Below, piece after piece: positions 35,426 to 44,522 of a DNA stretch of 64,000 bases (position 1 is its first letter; each line of letters opens with the position of its first letter). The stretch is from Alistipes sp. (GTDB lineage: Bacteria > Bacteroidota > Bacteroidia > Bacteroidales > Rikenellaceae): positions 1-64,000 of the forward strand of contig JAFYXB010000037.1 of the NCBI GenBank assembly GCA_017546345.1, written 5' to 3'. The position numbers and the translations under genes were made by a program. The notes under the pieces are model-generated. The model worked only from the letters and a program-made list of their open reading frames with translations, had not been told where the DNA came from and did no database searches.

Positions 35426-35698
35426 ATGACAAAGGCAGATATCGTAAATCAGATTGCTAAGTCGACTGGCGTTGAGAAGGTTCAGGTTCAGGCTATTGTC
35501 GAGGCATTCATGGACAACGTTAAGGAGGCTATGATGGGTGGTCAGAATGTATATCTTCGTGGTTTCGGTAGCTTCATCATCAAGAAGCGTGCAATGAAGG
35601 TTGCTCGTAACATCTCGAAGAATACTACTATCACTATTCCTGAGCACAATATTCCCGCATTCAAGCCCTCAAAGAGCTTCGCAAGCGAGGTAAAATAA
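35426..35698 (+). CDS. HU/IHF-family DNA-binding protein
   Basis: Nucleoid protein that bends and compacts DNA as a dimer. The 90 residues show the usual layout: two N-terminal helices (TKADIVNQIAKSTGVEKVQVQAIVEAFMDNVKEAM), the core strand VYLRGFGSFIIKKR, the DNA-wrapping arm with RNISKNTTITIPEHNIPAFKPS, and a C-terminal helix. The start at 35426 (MTKADIV) is the family start; the longer open frame from 35369 runs into the leader. Whether it acts as HU or IHF cannot be settled. The next gene begins 36 nt later. Confidence 0.95.
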   Translation: MTKADIVNQIAKSTGVEKVQVQAIVEAFMDNVKEAMMGGQNVYLRGFGSFIIKKRAMKVARNISKNTTITIPEHNIPAFKPSKSFASEVK

Positions 35699-35734
35699 TT
35701 TTGAACAACAACAAACCTATAAATATTTACAGCT

Positions 35735-35824
35735 ATGCCAAACGGAAAGAAGCACAAGCGTCATAAGATGGCGACGCACAAGCGCAAGAAGCGTCTTCGC
35801 AAGAATCGTCATAAGAAGAAGTAG
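35735..35824 (+). CDS. Tiny basic protein, AURKAIP1/COX24 (mS38)-like
   Basis: An open frame of 29 codons, MPNGKKHKRHKMATHKRKKRLRKNRHKKK in two halves of the pattern (MPNGKKHKRHKM, then ATHKRKKRLRKNRHKKK). It is almost all Lys, Arg and His. I recognise this pattern as the short Bacteroidetes proteins carrying the AURKAIP1/COX24 motif, whose mitochondrial relative mS38 is a small-subunit ribosomal protein. A role as a ribosomal protein is therefore likely, by analogy. It lies 36 nt after HU and shares its transcript. It is short enough to be missed by gene finders. Confidence 0.72.
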   Translation: MPNGKKHKRHKMATHKRKKRLRKNRHKKK

Positions 35825-35963
35825 TCTTGCTTATGACCTAAGATGAGGTTGCCTAACAAGAGATTTCTAAAGTGCCCGCCTGAGTGTCCGTAGCTCGCTC
35901 GACGAGATAAGGAAAGAGGGTTTTGGTGAGTTGGAAGCCGACTTGTTGGACAACCTCAATTTT

Positions 35964-35989
35964 CGATTGTAGCCTGTGGGCTGCAATCG
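35964..35989 (+). promoter_or_regulatory. Stable hairpin in the RNase E/G leader
   Basis: An 11-bp stem, CGATTGTAGCC / GGCTGCAATCG, with one T-G wobble and a TGTG loop, ends 29 nt before the RNase gene. There is no T-run after it, so it is not a terminator. RNase E genes elsewhere control their own mRNA through leader hairpins; that role here is inference. The remainder of 35825-36018 shows no promoter. Confidence 0.5.
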
Positions 35990-36018
35990 GTTGAACTAAC
36001 GATTTACATTGTGTGAGT

Positions 36019-37569
36019 ATGAAACGAGAACTGATTATCAATGTAAATCCAACGGAGGTCTCGATAGCACTTTGCGAAGATAAGGTGCTTGTCGAGTTGA
36101 ATAAAGAGCAGTGTCAGACAGGTTTTGCTGTGGGCGACATCTATGTTGGTCGTGTACGCAAGATTATGCCCGGTCTGAATGCAGCGTTCGTGAACATAGG
36201 CCACGAGAAGGATGCCTTTATCCACTATCTCGACCTCGGCGAGAACTACGAGTCGCTACGCCGCGTGGTGCATAGCCACGAGCCCGGTAAGCGCACAATA
36301 AAGGTCGAGAGTATGAAGCTCGAGCCAGCGCTCGAGAAGGAGGGCCGTATCGGAGATCACCTTCAGGTGGGAGATACAATCATGGTGCAGATTGCCAAGG
36401 AGGCGATCTCGACTAAGGGACCACGCCTCACAGCAGATATATCGCTTGCAGGCCGCAATGTGGTTCTTGTGCCATTCTCAAACAAGGTCTATGTATCGAC
36501 TAAGATACGCTCGAACAATGCAAAGAAACGACTAAGAAAGGTAGCACAGGAGGTGCTCCCAAAGAATTTCGGTGTCATCATTCGTACGGCAGCAGCCGAT
36601 GCCGAGGACATCGACATCATGCAAGACATACTCTCTCTTGTTGAGAGATGGAATAAGGCTCTCGAGGTGTTGCGTAAGAGTGCAGTGCCCGCCCGTTTGA
36701 TGAGCGAGATGAGCCGAGTAAACACAATTATTCGCGACTCGTTGAACGACACCTTCTCGCAGATTACTGTCGATGACGAGACGATGTATAACGAGATACG
36801 AAGCTATGTACACGCCATAAAGCCCGATATGGAGCATTTGGTGAAGCTCTACAAAGGCAAGGTGTCTATTTTCGAGAATTTCGATGTCGCGAAACAGATA
36901 AAGTCGTTATTTGCAAAGTACGTATCGCTACGACGTGGCGCATACCTCATCATAGAACATACTGAGGCTATGCACGTTATCGACGTGAACTCGGGTAATC
37001 GCACCAAGGCCGAGGATGACCAAGAGCAGACAGCTCTGGAGGTGAACCTCGCAGCAGCGGCCGAGATTGCACGTCAGCTCCGACTACGAGATATGGGAGG
37101 TATCGTCATCATCGACTTTATCGATATGCGTAAGACCACCAGCCGCCAGACTTTGCTGCAGGAGATGCAGAAGCTGATGGCTACGGATAAGGCAAAGCAT
37201 ACAATTTTGCCACTCTCGAAGTTCGGTTTGATGCAGATTACACGTCAGCGAGTACGCCCTATCGCTATGCAGGAGACATCGGATGTATGTCCTACGTGCT
37301 ACGGTACGGGTAAGGTTGAGCCTACGATACTGCTCGAGAAGAAGATTGAGGGTAACATACAACTCTTGGCATCCGACGGATGCAAATATGTGAAACTCAA
37401 GCTCAGCCCCTATGTGGCAGCCTACCTCAAGCAGGGTTGGTGGTCACGCAGAATGCGTTGGATTTTCAAGTACAAGCTCCGCATTAAGGTTGTTGCCGAC
37501 CAGAGTGTCGGAATGATCGATGTGGATTACCTCGATAAGCGAGGTAAGTCGCTTCTAAAAGATCAATAG
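36019..37569 (+). CDS. rng: Ribonuclease E/G family protein
   Basis: Endoribonuclease for mRNA decay and rRNA maturation, 516 residues, close to RNase G in size. An S1 RNA-binding domain with its inserted segment covers about residues 35-125 (GDIYVGRVRKIMPGLNAAFVNIGHEKDAFIHYLDL). The metal-binding catalytic region is IDVNSGN and GGIVIIDFIDM; the zinc-link cysteines are CPTCYGTG near residue 430. It lacks the long C-terminal scaffold arm of RNase E. The ATG at 36019 is preferred over an in-frame GTG six bases earlier. It is followed by mfd after 12 nt. Confidence 0.94.
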   Translation: MKRELIINVNPTEVSIALCEDKVLVELNKEQCQTGFAVGDIYVGRVRKIMPGLNAAFVNIGHEKDAFIHYLDLGENYESLRRVVHSHEPGKRTIKVESMKLEPALEKEGRIGDHLQVGDTIMVQIAKEAISTKGPRLTADISLAGRNVVLVPFSNKVYVSTKIRSNNAKKRLRKVAQEVLPKNFGVIIRTAAADAEDIDIMQDILSLVERWNKALEVLRKSAVPARLMSEMSRVNTIIRDSLNDTFSQITVDDETMYNEIRSYVHAIKPDMEHLVKLYKGKVSIFENFDVAKQIKSLFAKYVSLRRGAYLIIEHTEAMHVIDVNSGNRTKAEDDQEQTALEVNLAAAAEIARQLRLRDMGGIVIIDFIDMRKTTSRQTLLQEMQKLMATDKAKHTILPLSKFGLMQITRQRVRPIAMQETSDVCPTCYGTGKVEPTILLEKKIEGNIQLLASDGCKYVKLKLSPYVAAYLKQGWWSRRMRWIFKYKLRIKVVADQSVGMIDVDYLDKRGKSLLKDQ

Positions 37570-37581
37570 CACAGAGGCGAT

Positions 37582-40500
37582 ATGGACAAACTTAAAACTC
37601 TTGTGCGCAGCTCCAAACAGGCGCGCAAGATCGCTAAATGTTTGGAAAATATAGGCTCCACCGTCCATCTAAAGCAGATGGTCGGCGGGGCTTATTCGCT
37701 TTATGCGGCCGATATTGTCGAGCGAAAGGGTGGTATTCACATCTTCCTGGCCGACGATCGCGATACGGCAGCCTATCTGCTCAATGACCTTTACGAGTTG
37801 TTGGATGAGGATAGAGTCTGCTTCTTTTCGTCGGGATATAAGCGCTCGGCAGCCTATGGCGCAGAGGATCCTCAGGGTGTCGTGCAGCGCACCTCGACGC
37901 TAAATACAATCTCGAGTTTTCGGAAGGGCTATCTTGCGGTATGTACCTACCCCGAGGCGTTGGCCGAGGCTGTTGCGGAGCGTAGCTGTCTGGAGGAGCA
38001 GTCGAGACGCATCAGTGTTGGCGATAAGGTTGATCAGGCGGAGTTGGTAGAGTGGCTTGCTGCGCACGGATTCGACAAGGTAGACTTCGTCTATGAGCCA
38101 GGTCAGTACTCGGTGCGTGGCGGTATTGTCGATGTATTCTCGTTTGTCGAGTCGCGTCCCTATCGTATCGACCTGTTTGGTGATGAGGTCGATTCGTTGC
38201 GCCGTTTCGATATATCGAGTCAGCTCTCGGCTGAAAGACCCGATAGCGTGGAGATTATCCCCAATATGACGCGTGACGAGGAGAGCGAAAATAGAGTCTC
38301 GTTGGCACGCTTTGCTACGGGTGCTACGTGGTGGATTGCGGATGGCGATTTTGCGCTGCGCAAGATTACGGATGTGCGCCACAAGGTGTTGGAGCAGGCT
38401 GAGGATGAGGCTTCGGCTCGTAGCCTTGCTCGTCGTATAACATCGCGCCATGCGTTGTTGGAGGATTGGGCGCAGAGCACGCTGCTTCTGCTCAAGGATA
38501 GTATTAAGGAGCGACCTGCTACCGAGGAGATTGTCTTCGATACGGCTCCGCAGCCATCGTTTAATCGCAATTTCGAGATGTTGGCTGACGATATTCGCTG
38601 GAATATGGAGCGCGGTTATAAGACCTTTATCCTCTCGCACAATAAGGCGCAGATAGAGCGTCTCGACAACATCTTCCATCAGGTTGGTCGTCGTAGCGTG
38701 GAGTTCGAAGCTGTCGATTTGGTGCTTCACGAGGGCTTTGTGGATAATGCGCTCAAGATGTGTATATATCCCGACCACCAGATCTTCGATCGCTATCAGC
38801 GCTACCGCATACGTGGCGAGATTAAGCGTAGCGAGCAGATGACCGTTGCGGAGCTTAATGCGCTGAAGGTTGGCGACTATGTCGTGCATATCGACCATGG
38901 CGTAGGCCGCTTTGGAGGTCTTGTAAAGCTAAATGAGAATGGTCGTATCAAGGAGGCTATCAAGCTGATATACAAGGATAACGATATATTGTTTGTAAAT
39001 GTTCACGCTCTGCATCGCATTTCGCGATATAAGAGTGGCGAGGGCGAGCCTCCGAAGATTTACAAACTCGGAAATGGCGCTTGGCAGAAACTTAAGGCGA
39101 CTACGAAGAAGGCCGTTAAGGATATCTCGCGCGAGCTTATTGCGCTCTACGCCAAGCGTAAGGCATCGCAGGGCTTTGCCTTCTCGGCGGATAGCTACTT
39201 GCAGCAGGAGCTTGAGGCGTCGTTCAAGTGGGAGGATACGCCCGATCAGCAGACGGCTATCGCTGCGGTGAAAAAGGATATGGAGTCGAACCAGCCAATG
39301 GATAGATTGGTATGTGGCGATGTGGGCTTCGGAAAGACTGAGGTGGCTATTCGTGCAGCCTTTAAGGCGGCGGTTGATGGCAAGCAGACGGCAGTCCTTG
39401 TACCTACGACAATCCTTGCTTTGCAGCACTACCGCTCCTTCTCGGAGCGTCTGCGCGATCTGCCTGTTACGGTGGAGTACCTCAATCGTACTAAATCGAC
39501 GAAGGAGGCACGACGTATTGCCGAGGAGCTTAAGTCGGGCAAGATCGACATCCTCATCGGAACACATAAGATGCTCTCGAAGCAGATAGAGTTTCACGAC
39601 CTCGGTCTGTTGGTTATCGACGAGGAGCAGAAGTTTGGCGTAGCAGCTAAGGAGAAGCTTACGCAGATGGCAGTGTCGGTTGATACACTGACACTTACGG
39701 CAACGCCGATTCCGCGTACGCTACAGTTCTCGCTTATGGGTTCGCGCGATTTATCGGTGATTTCGACACCGCCACCCAACCGTCAGCCTATCGTTACCGA
39801 GTCGCATTTATTCTCGGAGGAGATCATCAAAGATGCTATCGAGGAGGAGTTGGCACGTGGTGGTCAGGTCTACTTTGTGCACAATCGCGTGGAGGATTTG
39901 ATGACCTTGCAGGGTATGATTACGCGCCTATGTCCTAAGGCCCGTGTGGGTGTGGGTCATGGCCGTATGCCTGCCGAGCAACTCGAGAAGCTCATTATGG
40001 ACTTTATCTATGGCGAGTTCGACGTGTTGCTGGCAACGACAATCATCGAGAATGGTATCGATATTGGAAATGCTAACACAATCATTATCAACGATGCACA
40101 TCGCTTCGGATTGAGCGATTTGCATCAGCTGCGTGGTCGTGTCGGCCGTTCGGATAAGAAGGGATTTTGCTATCTGCTCTCGCCTCCCGACGAACTTATG
40201 GGTGGTGATGCGCGTCGCAGATTGCGTGCTATCGAGGAGTTCTCGGATTTGGGTTCGGGCTTTAATATCGCTATGCAGGATCTCGATATTCGAGGTGCGG
40301 GTAACTTGCTTGGTGCCGAGCAGAGTGGCTTCATTGCCGATGTCGGTATCGAAACCTACCAAAAGATCTTGCAGCAGGCCATTTCTGAGCTTCGTGCCGA
40401 GGGTCTCGATACGTCGGGTCTTAGCGAGGCGGAAAACGATGCTATGAAGGATGTGTCGTTTGTGGACGACGCAACTATCGATATTGATGTAGATGCTTCA

Positions 40501-40932
40501 ATTCCTGATAGTTATGTTCGTTCGCAGTCGGAGAAACTACGTCTCTACCGCGAGATTGATGCTATGCGTAGCGACGAGCAGTTCGAGGGCTTTGCCGAGC
40601 GATTGAAGGATCGCTTTGGTGAGTTGCCACAACCCGTATTGGAACTTATCGAGGTTATCAAGCTACGTCGCGAGGCCGTGAACCTTGGTATGGAGCATGT
40701 TAAGGTGAAAAATGGTCTGATGATTGTGCGTTTTGTGGGCGATAACAACTCTCCATTCTTCAAGACCGATACGTTCCTCAATATGCTGCGCAGGGTGGTT
40801 GCCGATCCCGAGCGTTTTGTTGTCAAGCAGTACAATAATCGCTTGTCGATGACCGTTAGAAAGATATATTCGCTTGCCGAGGGTGTCGCAATGTTGCGTA
40901 GCTTGGCGGCTGAGGCGAGCGTAAAAGATTAA
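37582..40932 (+). CDS. mfd: Transcription-repair coupling factor
   Basis: DNA translocase that pushes stalled RNA polymerase off damaged DNA and recruits UvrA. The 1116 residues carry a UvrB-like N-terminal module, a CarD/RID RNA-polymerase-binding domain near residues 415-480 (LKVGDYVVHIDHGVGRFGGL), the helicase core with P-loop CGDVGFGKTE (about 578-587) and Walker B VIDEEQKFG (about 677), the TRG motif region (LHQLRGRVGRS) and a C-terminal TRCF domain. Spacing is 12 nt from the RNase gene and 6 nt to coaX, so these form one operon. Confidence 0.97.
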   Translation: MDKLKTLVRSSKQARKIAKCLENIGSTVHLKQMVGGAYSLYAADIVERKGGIHIFLADDRDTAAYLLNDLYELLDEDRVCFFSSGYKRSAAYGAEDPQGVVQRTSTLNTISSFRKGYLAVCTYPEALAEAVAERSCLEEQSRRISVGDKVDQAELVEWLAAHGFDKVDFVYEPGQYSVRGGIVDVFSFVESRPYRIDLFGDEVDSLRRFDISSQLSAERPDSVEIIPNMTRDEESENRVSLARFATGATWWIADGDFALRKITDVRHKVLEQAEDEASARSLARRITSRHALLEDWAQSTLLLLKDSIKERPATEEIVFDTAPQPSFNRNFEMLADDIRWNMERGYKTFILSHNKAQIERLDNIFHQVGRRSVEFEAVDLVLHEGFVDNALKMCIYPDHQIFDRYQRYRIRGEIKRSEQMTVAELNALKVGDYVVHIDHGVGRFGGLVKLNENGRIKEAIKLIYKDNDILFVNVHALHRISRYKSGEGEPPKIYKLGNGAWQKLKATTKKAVKDISRELIALYAKRKASQGFAFSADSYLQQELEASFKWEDTPDQQTAIAAVKKDMESNQPMDRLVCGDVGFGKTEVAIRAAFKAAVDGKQTAVLVPTTILALQHYRSFSERLRDLPVTVEYLNRTKSTKEARRIAEELKSGKIDILIGTHKMLSKQIEFHDLGLLVIDEEQKFGVAAKEKLTQMAVSVDTLTLTATPIPRTLQFSLMGSRDLSVISTPPPNRQPIVTESHLFSEEIIKDAIEEELARGGQVYFVHNRVEDLMTLQGMITRLCPKARVGVGHGRMPAEQLEKLIMDFIYGEFDVLLATTIIENGIDIGNANTIIINDAHRFGLSDLHQLRGRVGRSDKKGFCYLLSPPDELMGGDARRRLRAIEEFSDLGSGFNIAMQDLDIRGAGNLLGAEQSGFIADVGIETYQKILQQAISELRAEGLDTSGLSEAENDAMKDVSFVDDATIDIDVDASIPDSYVRSQSEKLRLYREIDAMRSDEQFEGFAERLKDRFGELPQPVLELIEVIKLRREAVNLGMEHVKVKNGLMIVRFVGDNNSPFFKTDTFLNMLRRVVADPERFVVKQYNNRLSMTVRKIYSLAEGVAMLRSLAAEASVKD

Positions 40933-40938
40933 TAATCA

Positions 40939-41676
40939 ATGGCAAATCTTATAATTGACATAGGCAATAGCAGGGCTAAGGCAGCTGTTATGCGCGATGG
41001 CGGGCTTTGTGGTGAGTATGCTGCTACGGAGTGTAGTGTGGCGTGGCTCGAAGAGATACTTTCTCGTCATTCGGATGTGTGTCAGGCTATCGTATCATCT
41101 ACGGGATGCGATACTGCGTGGATATGCGAGTGGCTTGAGGCGAAGCTCGGGTATGTCGTAGCATTTAGCCCCGCGACGACGCTTATGCCTATCGGTAATG
41201 ACTACCTCACACCCGAGACATTGGGTGCCGACCGTATTGCTGCGGCCGTGGGTGCTCAACAGCTATATCCAGATGGCGACATTATGATTGTCGATTTCGG
41301 CACGGCGATAACCATCGACTATGTGGTGGATGGTCGCTTCAAAGGTGGTAATATATCGCCAGGTATGACGATACGTTTTAGAGCGCTTAGTGACTATACG
41401 GCACGCCTGCCTCTATGCTCGGCTACGGATGATGTTTTGGCCTATGGCCGTACCACACGCGAGGCGATAGAGCAGGGCGTTATGCAAGGCATAACACACG
41501 AGATTGAGGGCTATATCGCGGCTTTTTCGCAAGAAAAAGCGAAAATTTACACAATTTTCACCGGAGGTGATGCAAAATATTTTGTAAAGAGAATTAAAAA
41601 CGCGATATTTGCAGACTGTGAACCCGTTATTTACGGACTCAACACAATTTTGGACTATAATGCGAAGAGGAGATAA
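40939..41676 (+). CDS. coaX: Type III pantothenate kinase
   Basis: First committed step of coenzyme A synthesis, phosphorylating pantothenate. The 245 residues show the ASKHA fold motifs of the CoaX type: LIIDIGNSRAKAAV (phosphate 1), TLGADRIAAAVGA, IVDFGTAITIDYV (phosphate 2) and GGNISPGMTIRFRAL. PanB, an earlier enzyme of the same pathway, is encoded at 57678. The gene begins 6 nt after mfd and its last 17 nt overlap the next gene. Confidence 0.95.
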   Translation: MANLIIDIGNSRAKAAVMRDGGLCGEYAATECSVAWLEEILSRHSDVCQAIVSSTGCDTAWICEWLEAKLGYVVAFSPATTLMPIGNDYLTPETLGADRIAAAVGAQQLYPDGDIMIVDFGTAITIDYVVDGRFKGGNISPGMTIRFRALSDYTARLPLCSATDDVLAYGRTTREAIEQGVMQGITHEIEGYIAAFSQEKAKIYTIFTGGDAKYFVKRIKNAIFADCEPVIYGLNTILDYNAKRR

Positions 41677-43069
41677 GTGGACATATTTGGTTGTGGCGGT
41701 GATCGCTTTTGTGGCGATGCTCGCTCCATACAGCCTTTCTGCACAGACGAGTAGTGTGAATGCCTATTCGCCATACTCGATGTATGGCCCAGGAGAGTTG
41801 CTAACACCAGGTAACGTACAGATGCGCTCTATGGGTGGTATCGGTATTGGCTTGCGCTCAGTAGGTCAGATCAATGCGCAGAATCCAGCTGCGGCAAGTA
41901 TGATACCTCGCAAGAGCTTTCTATTCGACGTGGGCTTCGATGGCACGCATTTCCGCAATAGCCAGGCTAAGTACAACGCAGACGGTAGCTTTAGTAAGAC
42001 TGCAAAGACGGTCTACAATACGGCAAATATCCACAATATCGCCGTGGCTCTGCCCTTGGCCAAGAGTGTGGGCCTTAACCTCACGGTAGCACCCTACAGC
42101 AGTGTGGGCTACAAGATTAAGAACACGGATCAGCAGGAGGATAATTGGGCCGACATCGGTCGCGTGATGTATATGCACAGCGGTGATGGCGATATCACGG
42201 AGGTAAAACTCTCGGTAGGTTGGGCTATCACACGACATATCTCGATAGGTGTTGCTGCGAAGTACTTCTGGGGATACCTCGAGAGAAACTACTCTACGGA
42301 GTTTACAAATGTGGTGACAGGTTCGGGCGCTTATGCCGCAGCAATAGGCGTGGATCGCTACGTGGTAAACAACTTCAAGATGCAGGCTGGTGCTCAGATA
42401 AGTTTTATCAGCAATGAGTACCGATTGCTTACGATGGGTCTTACCTACGATTTGGGCGGTAAGCTCAATCCCAAGAAGCAGAGTTATGTCTACGCTAACA
42501 GCATGGTCAATACGATCAATCCCTATCCTATTCGTGACCGTATCGAGGCTCTCGAGTTGCGCGTGCCTCACGAGTTTGGCGCAGGACTCTACTATGCCGA
42601 CCGTATGGTAGCCTGCGGTTTGGATTACAAATACTCGACTTGGGGTTCGGCAAATGAGAACTACTCGGAGAGTATGGCCAATAGAGAGGATGTGGTGGCA
42701 TATAGCGATACCCACACCATTAAGGCTGGTTTCGAGATTACGCCACGTCGTACGGATGTGCGTAACTATTTGAATCGTATGTCGTATCGTATTGGTGCCC
42801 GTGTGGGTAACTACTACCAGACATTCGCTGGCGAGAGGGTTAATCAGTTGGCCTTGACGGCAGGTATCGGTTTCCCCGTAAAGATTTGGGGTACATCGTC
42901 ATTCAACCTCGGTTTCGAGTATGGTCGCTACTCATCACCCGCCGCTGTGAAGATTTCGGGTGCGAAGGTTGGCCTTGTGACACAGAACTACTACAAGATC
43001 TCTATCGGTTTCAGCCTCTTCTCGGCAGATACGTCGGATCACTGGTTCGTACGTCAGAAGTACAACTAA
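41660..43069 (+). CDS. Predicted outer-membrane beta-barrel protein
   Basis: A 469-residue protein with a cleavable signal peptide (MRRGDKWTYLVVAVIAFVAMLAPYSLSA, then QTSS). The mature part opens with a conserved-looking SPYSMYGPGELLTPGNVQMRSMGGIGIGLRS and continues as alternating strands rich in Tyr, Gly and aromatic residues, ending in FSLFSADTSDHWFVRQKYN. This fits an outer-membrane barrel of the kind found next to coaX in Bacteroidales. I chose the ATG at 41660 because it starts the signal peptide; it overlaps coaX by 17 nt. The transported substrate, if any, is unknown. Confidence 0.78.
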   Translation: MRRGDKWTYLVVAVIAFVAMLAPYSLSAQTSSVNAYSPYSMYGPGELLTPGNVQMRSMGGIGIGLRSVGQINAQNPAAASMIPRKSFLFDVGFDGTHFRNSQAKYNADGSFSKTAKTVYNTANIHNIAVALPLAKSVGLNLTVAPYSSVGYKIKNTDQQEDNWADIGRVMYMHSGDGDITEVKLSVGWAITRHISIGVAAKYFWGYLERNYSTEFTNVVTGSGAYAAAIGVDRYVVNNFKMQAGAQISFISNEYRLLTMGLTYDLGGKLNPKKQSYVYANSMVNTINPYPIRDRIEALELRVPHEFGAGLYYADRMVACGLDYKYSTWGSANENYSESMANREDVVAYSDTHTIKAGFEITPRRTDVRNYLNRMSYRIGARVGNYYQTFAGERVNQLALTAGIGFPVKIWGTSSFNLGFEYGRYSSPAAVKISGAKVGLVTQNYYKISIGFSLFSADTSDHWFVRQKYN

Positions 43070-43082
43070 TCGAGCGAAAGGG

Positions 43083-43090
43083 TAGATTTG
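43083..43090 (+). promoter_or_regulatory. Possible -7 element before the TPR gene
   Basis: TAGATTTG fits TAnnTTTG and lies 62 nt before the ATG at 43152. No TTG is at the proper distance, so this is tentative. Confidence 0.4.
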
Positions 43091-43151
43091 TGTATGGCAA
43101 ATGCCTGAATAAAAGTGTAAAACTACGAAAACAAACAAATAAAAACAAACT

Positions 43152-44498
43152 ATGAAAAGTGTAAAGATTCTTTTGGCTGCCGCCGCAATGTTGGTTGGCG
43201 TATCAGCCTCAGCTCAGGACTTTAGCGATGACGCCAAGTATGGTATTTGGGGTGCAACAACTGAGGAGCGAGCTTCAAACATCGGTGCAAGTAACTACCT
43301 CAAGGACGAGCTCGATGCTAAGAACTACGATGCTGCAACTGTTTACCTTCAGCAGCTTCTTAACAACTGTCCAGCTGCTTCACAGCAGACATTCGCTCGT
43401 GGTGTAACCCTCTACAAGAACAAGGCAAACCGCGCACGTACAATCGATCAGAAGAAGGTCTATATCGACTCTATCCTTCTTATCTATGATCTTCGTTTGG
43501 AGTACTTCGGTAACCACCCAAAGAATGGTAAGGACTACATCCTCGATATGAAGGCTCGTGATATGCTCCGTTACTGCACTACAAACCGTCCTTTGTTGCG
43601 TGATGGTCTTAAGGCAGCGGTTGATGCAGCTCTCGAGAGCGGCCGTATCCACCTCGATATCGCATCGAGCTACTTCAAGTACTTGTGCGAGGACTTCGAG
43701 TATGATGATGCTGTGACAAGCGATATGATCTTGGCTGAGTATGAGCGCCTTACTCCTGTTTTTGCAGAGGTGTCGGCTGAGGATGAGCAGTACAGAGATA
43801 TCTTCGAGACAAGCTTCGGTACAAGTGGTGCTGCAAGCTGCGAGAACCTCGAGACACTCTTCGGTGCGAAGCTTGCGGCAGATCCCGACAACCAGGATCT
43901 TTTGGCTCAGGCAGTAGGTCTTATGTCACGTGCTCAGTGTACAAGCGACTTCTTCTTCGCTACAACTGAGAAGTACTACGCTGTAAAGCCATCTTCAGAG
44001 ACTGCTTTGTTCTTGGCTCAGGGCTTCCAGGGTCGTGGCGAGAACGACAAGGCGTTGAAGTATTTGCGTGAGGCACTCGCTGTTGAGACATCACCTTCAG
44101 CTAAGGAGCCTCTCTACGTTCAGATCGCCCTTATCGAGATCGGTAACCAGAACTACACTGCAGCAGCTGAGTCGGCTCGCGAGTTGCGTAATATCAACCC
44201 TGAGAACGGTTACGCTTACTTCATCCTCGGTCAGTGCTACGCATCTACTCCATGTCCAGATGATAAGATTGGTGGTACATCGGTATATTGGGCTGCATAC
44301 GATGCTATGGCTCAGGCAGTAAATCTCCTCAAGGATGTTCCCGAGGTACAGAAGGCAGCACAGCAGCTTATGAATGCTTACCGTGGTGCGTTCCCTATGC
44401 AGGAGACTTGCTTCTTCGCAGAGCTTACTGCAGGTGATCGCTACACTATCCTCTGTGGCTTCGCTGCTGGTCAGTCTACTACAGTACGCTACCGTTAA
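43152..44498 (+). CDS. Secreted tetratricopeptide-repeat protein
   Basis: A 448-residue protein with a signal peptide (MKSVKILLAAAAMLVGVSASAQ). The mature region is helical; clear TPR-type units appear around residues 270-390 (SETALFLAQGFQGRGENDKALKYLREAL, PLYVQIALIEIGNQNYTAAAESARELRNINPENGYAYFILGQCY). Eight or so cysteines are spread through the mature part, which is notable for a periplasmic protein. Codon choice is more restricted than in its neighbours, with strong use of preferred codons, suggesting high expression. Its role is unknown; it lies between an outer-membrane protein and lptC, so an envelope function is likely. Confidence 0.82.
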   Translation: MKSVKILLAAAAMLVGVSASAQDFSDDAKYGIWGATTEERASNIGASNYLKDELDAKNYDAATVYLQQLLNNCPAASQQTFARGVTLYKNKANRARTIDQKKVYIDSILLIYDLRLEYFGNHPKNGKDYILDMKARDMLRYCTTNRPLLRDGLKAAVDAALESGRIHLDIASSYFKYLCEDFEYDDAVTSDMILAEYERLTPVFAEVSAEDEQYRDIFETSFGTSGAASCENLETLFGAKLAADPDNQDLLAQAVGLMSRAQCTSDFFFATTEKYYAVKPSSETALFLAQGFQGRGENDKALKYLREALAVETSPSAKEPLYVQIALIEIGNQNYTAAAESARELRNINPENGYAYFILGQCYASTPCPDDKIGGTSVYWAAYDAMAQAVNLLKDVPEVQKAAQQLMNAYRGAFPMQETCFFAELTAGDRYTILCGFAAGQSTTVRYR

Positions 44499-44522
44499 TC
44501 GATTGCTACACACTAAGTAACT

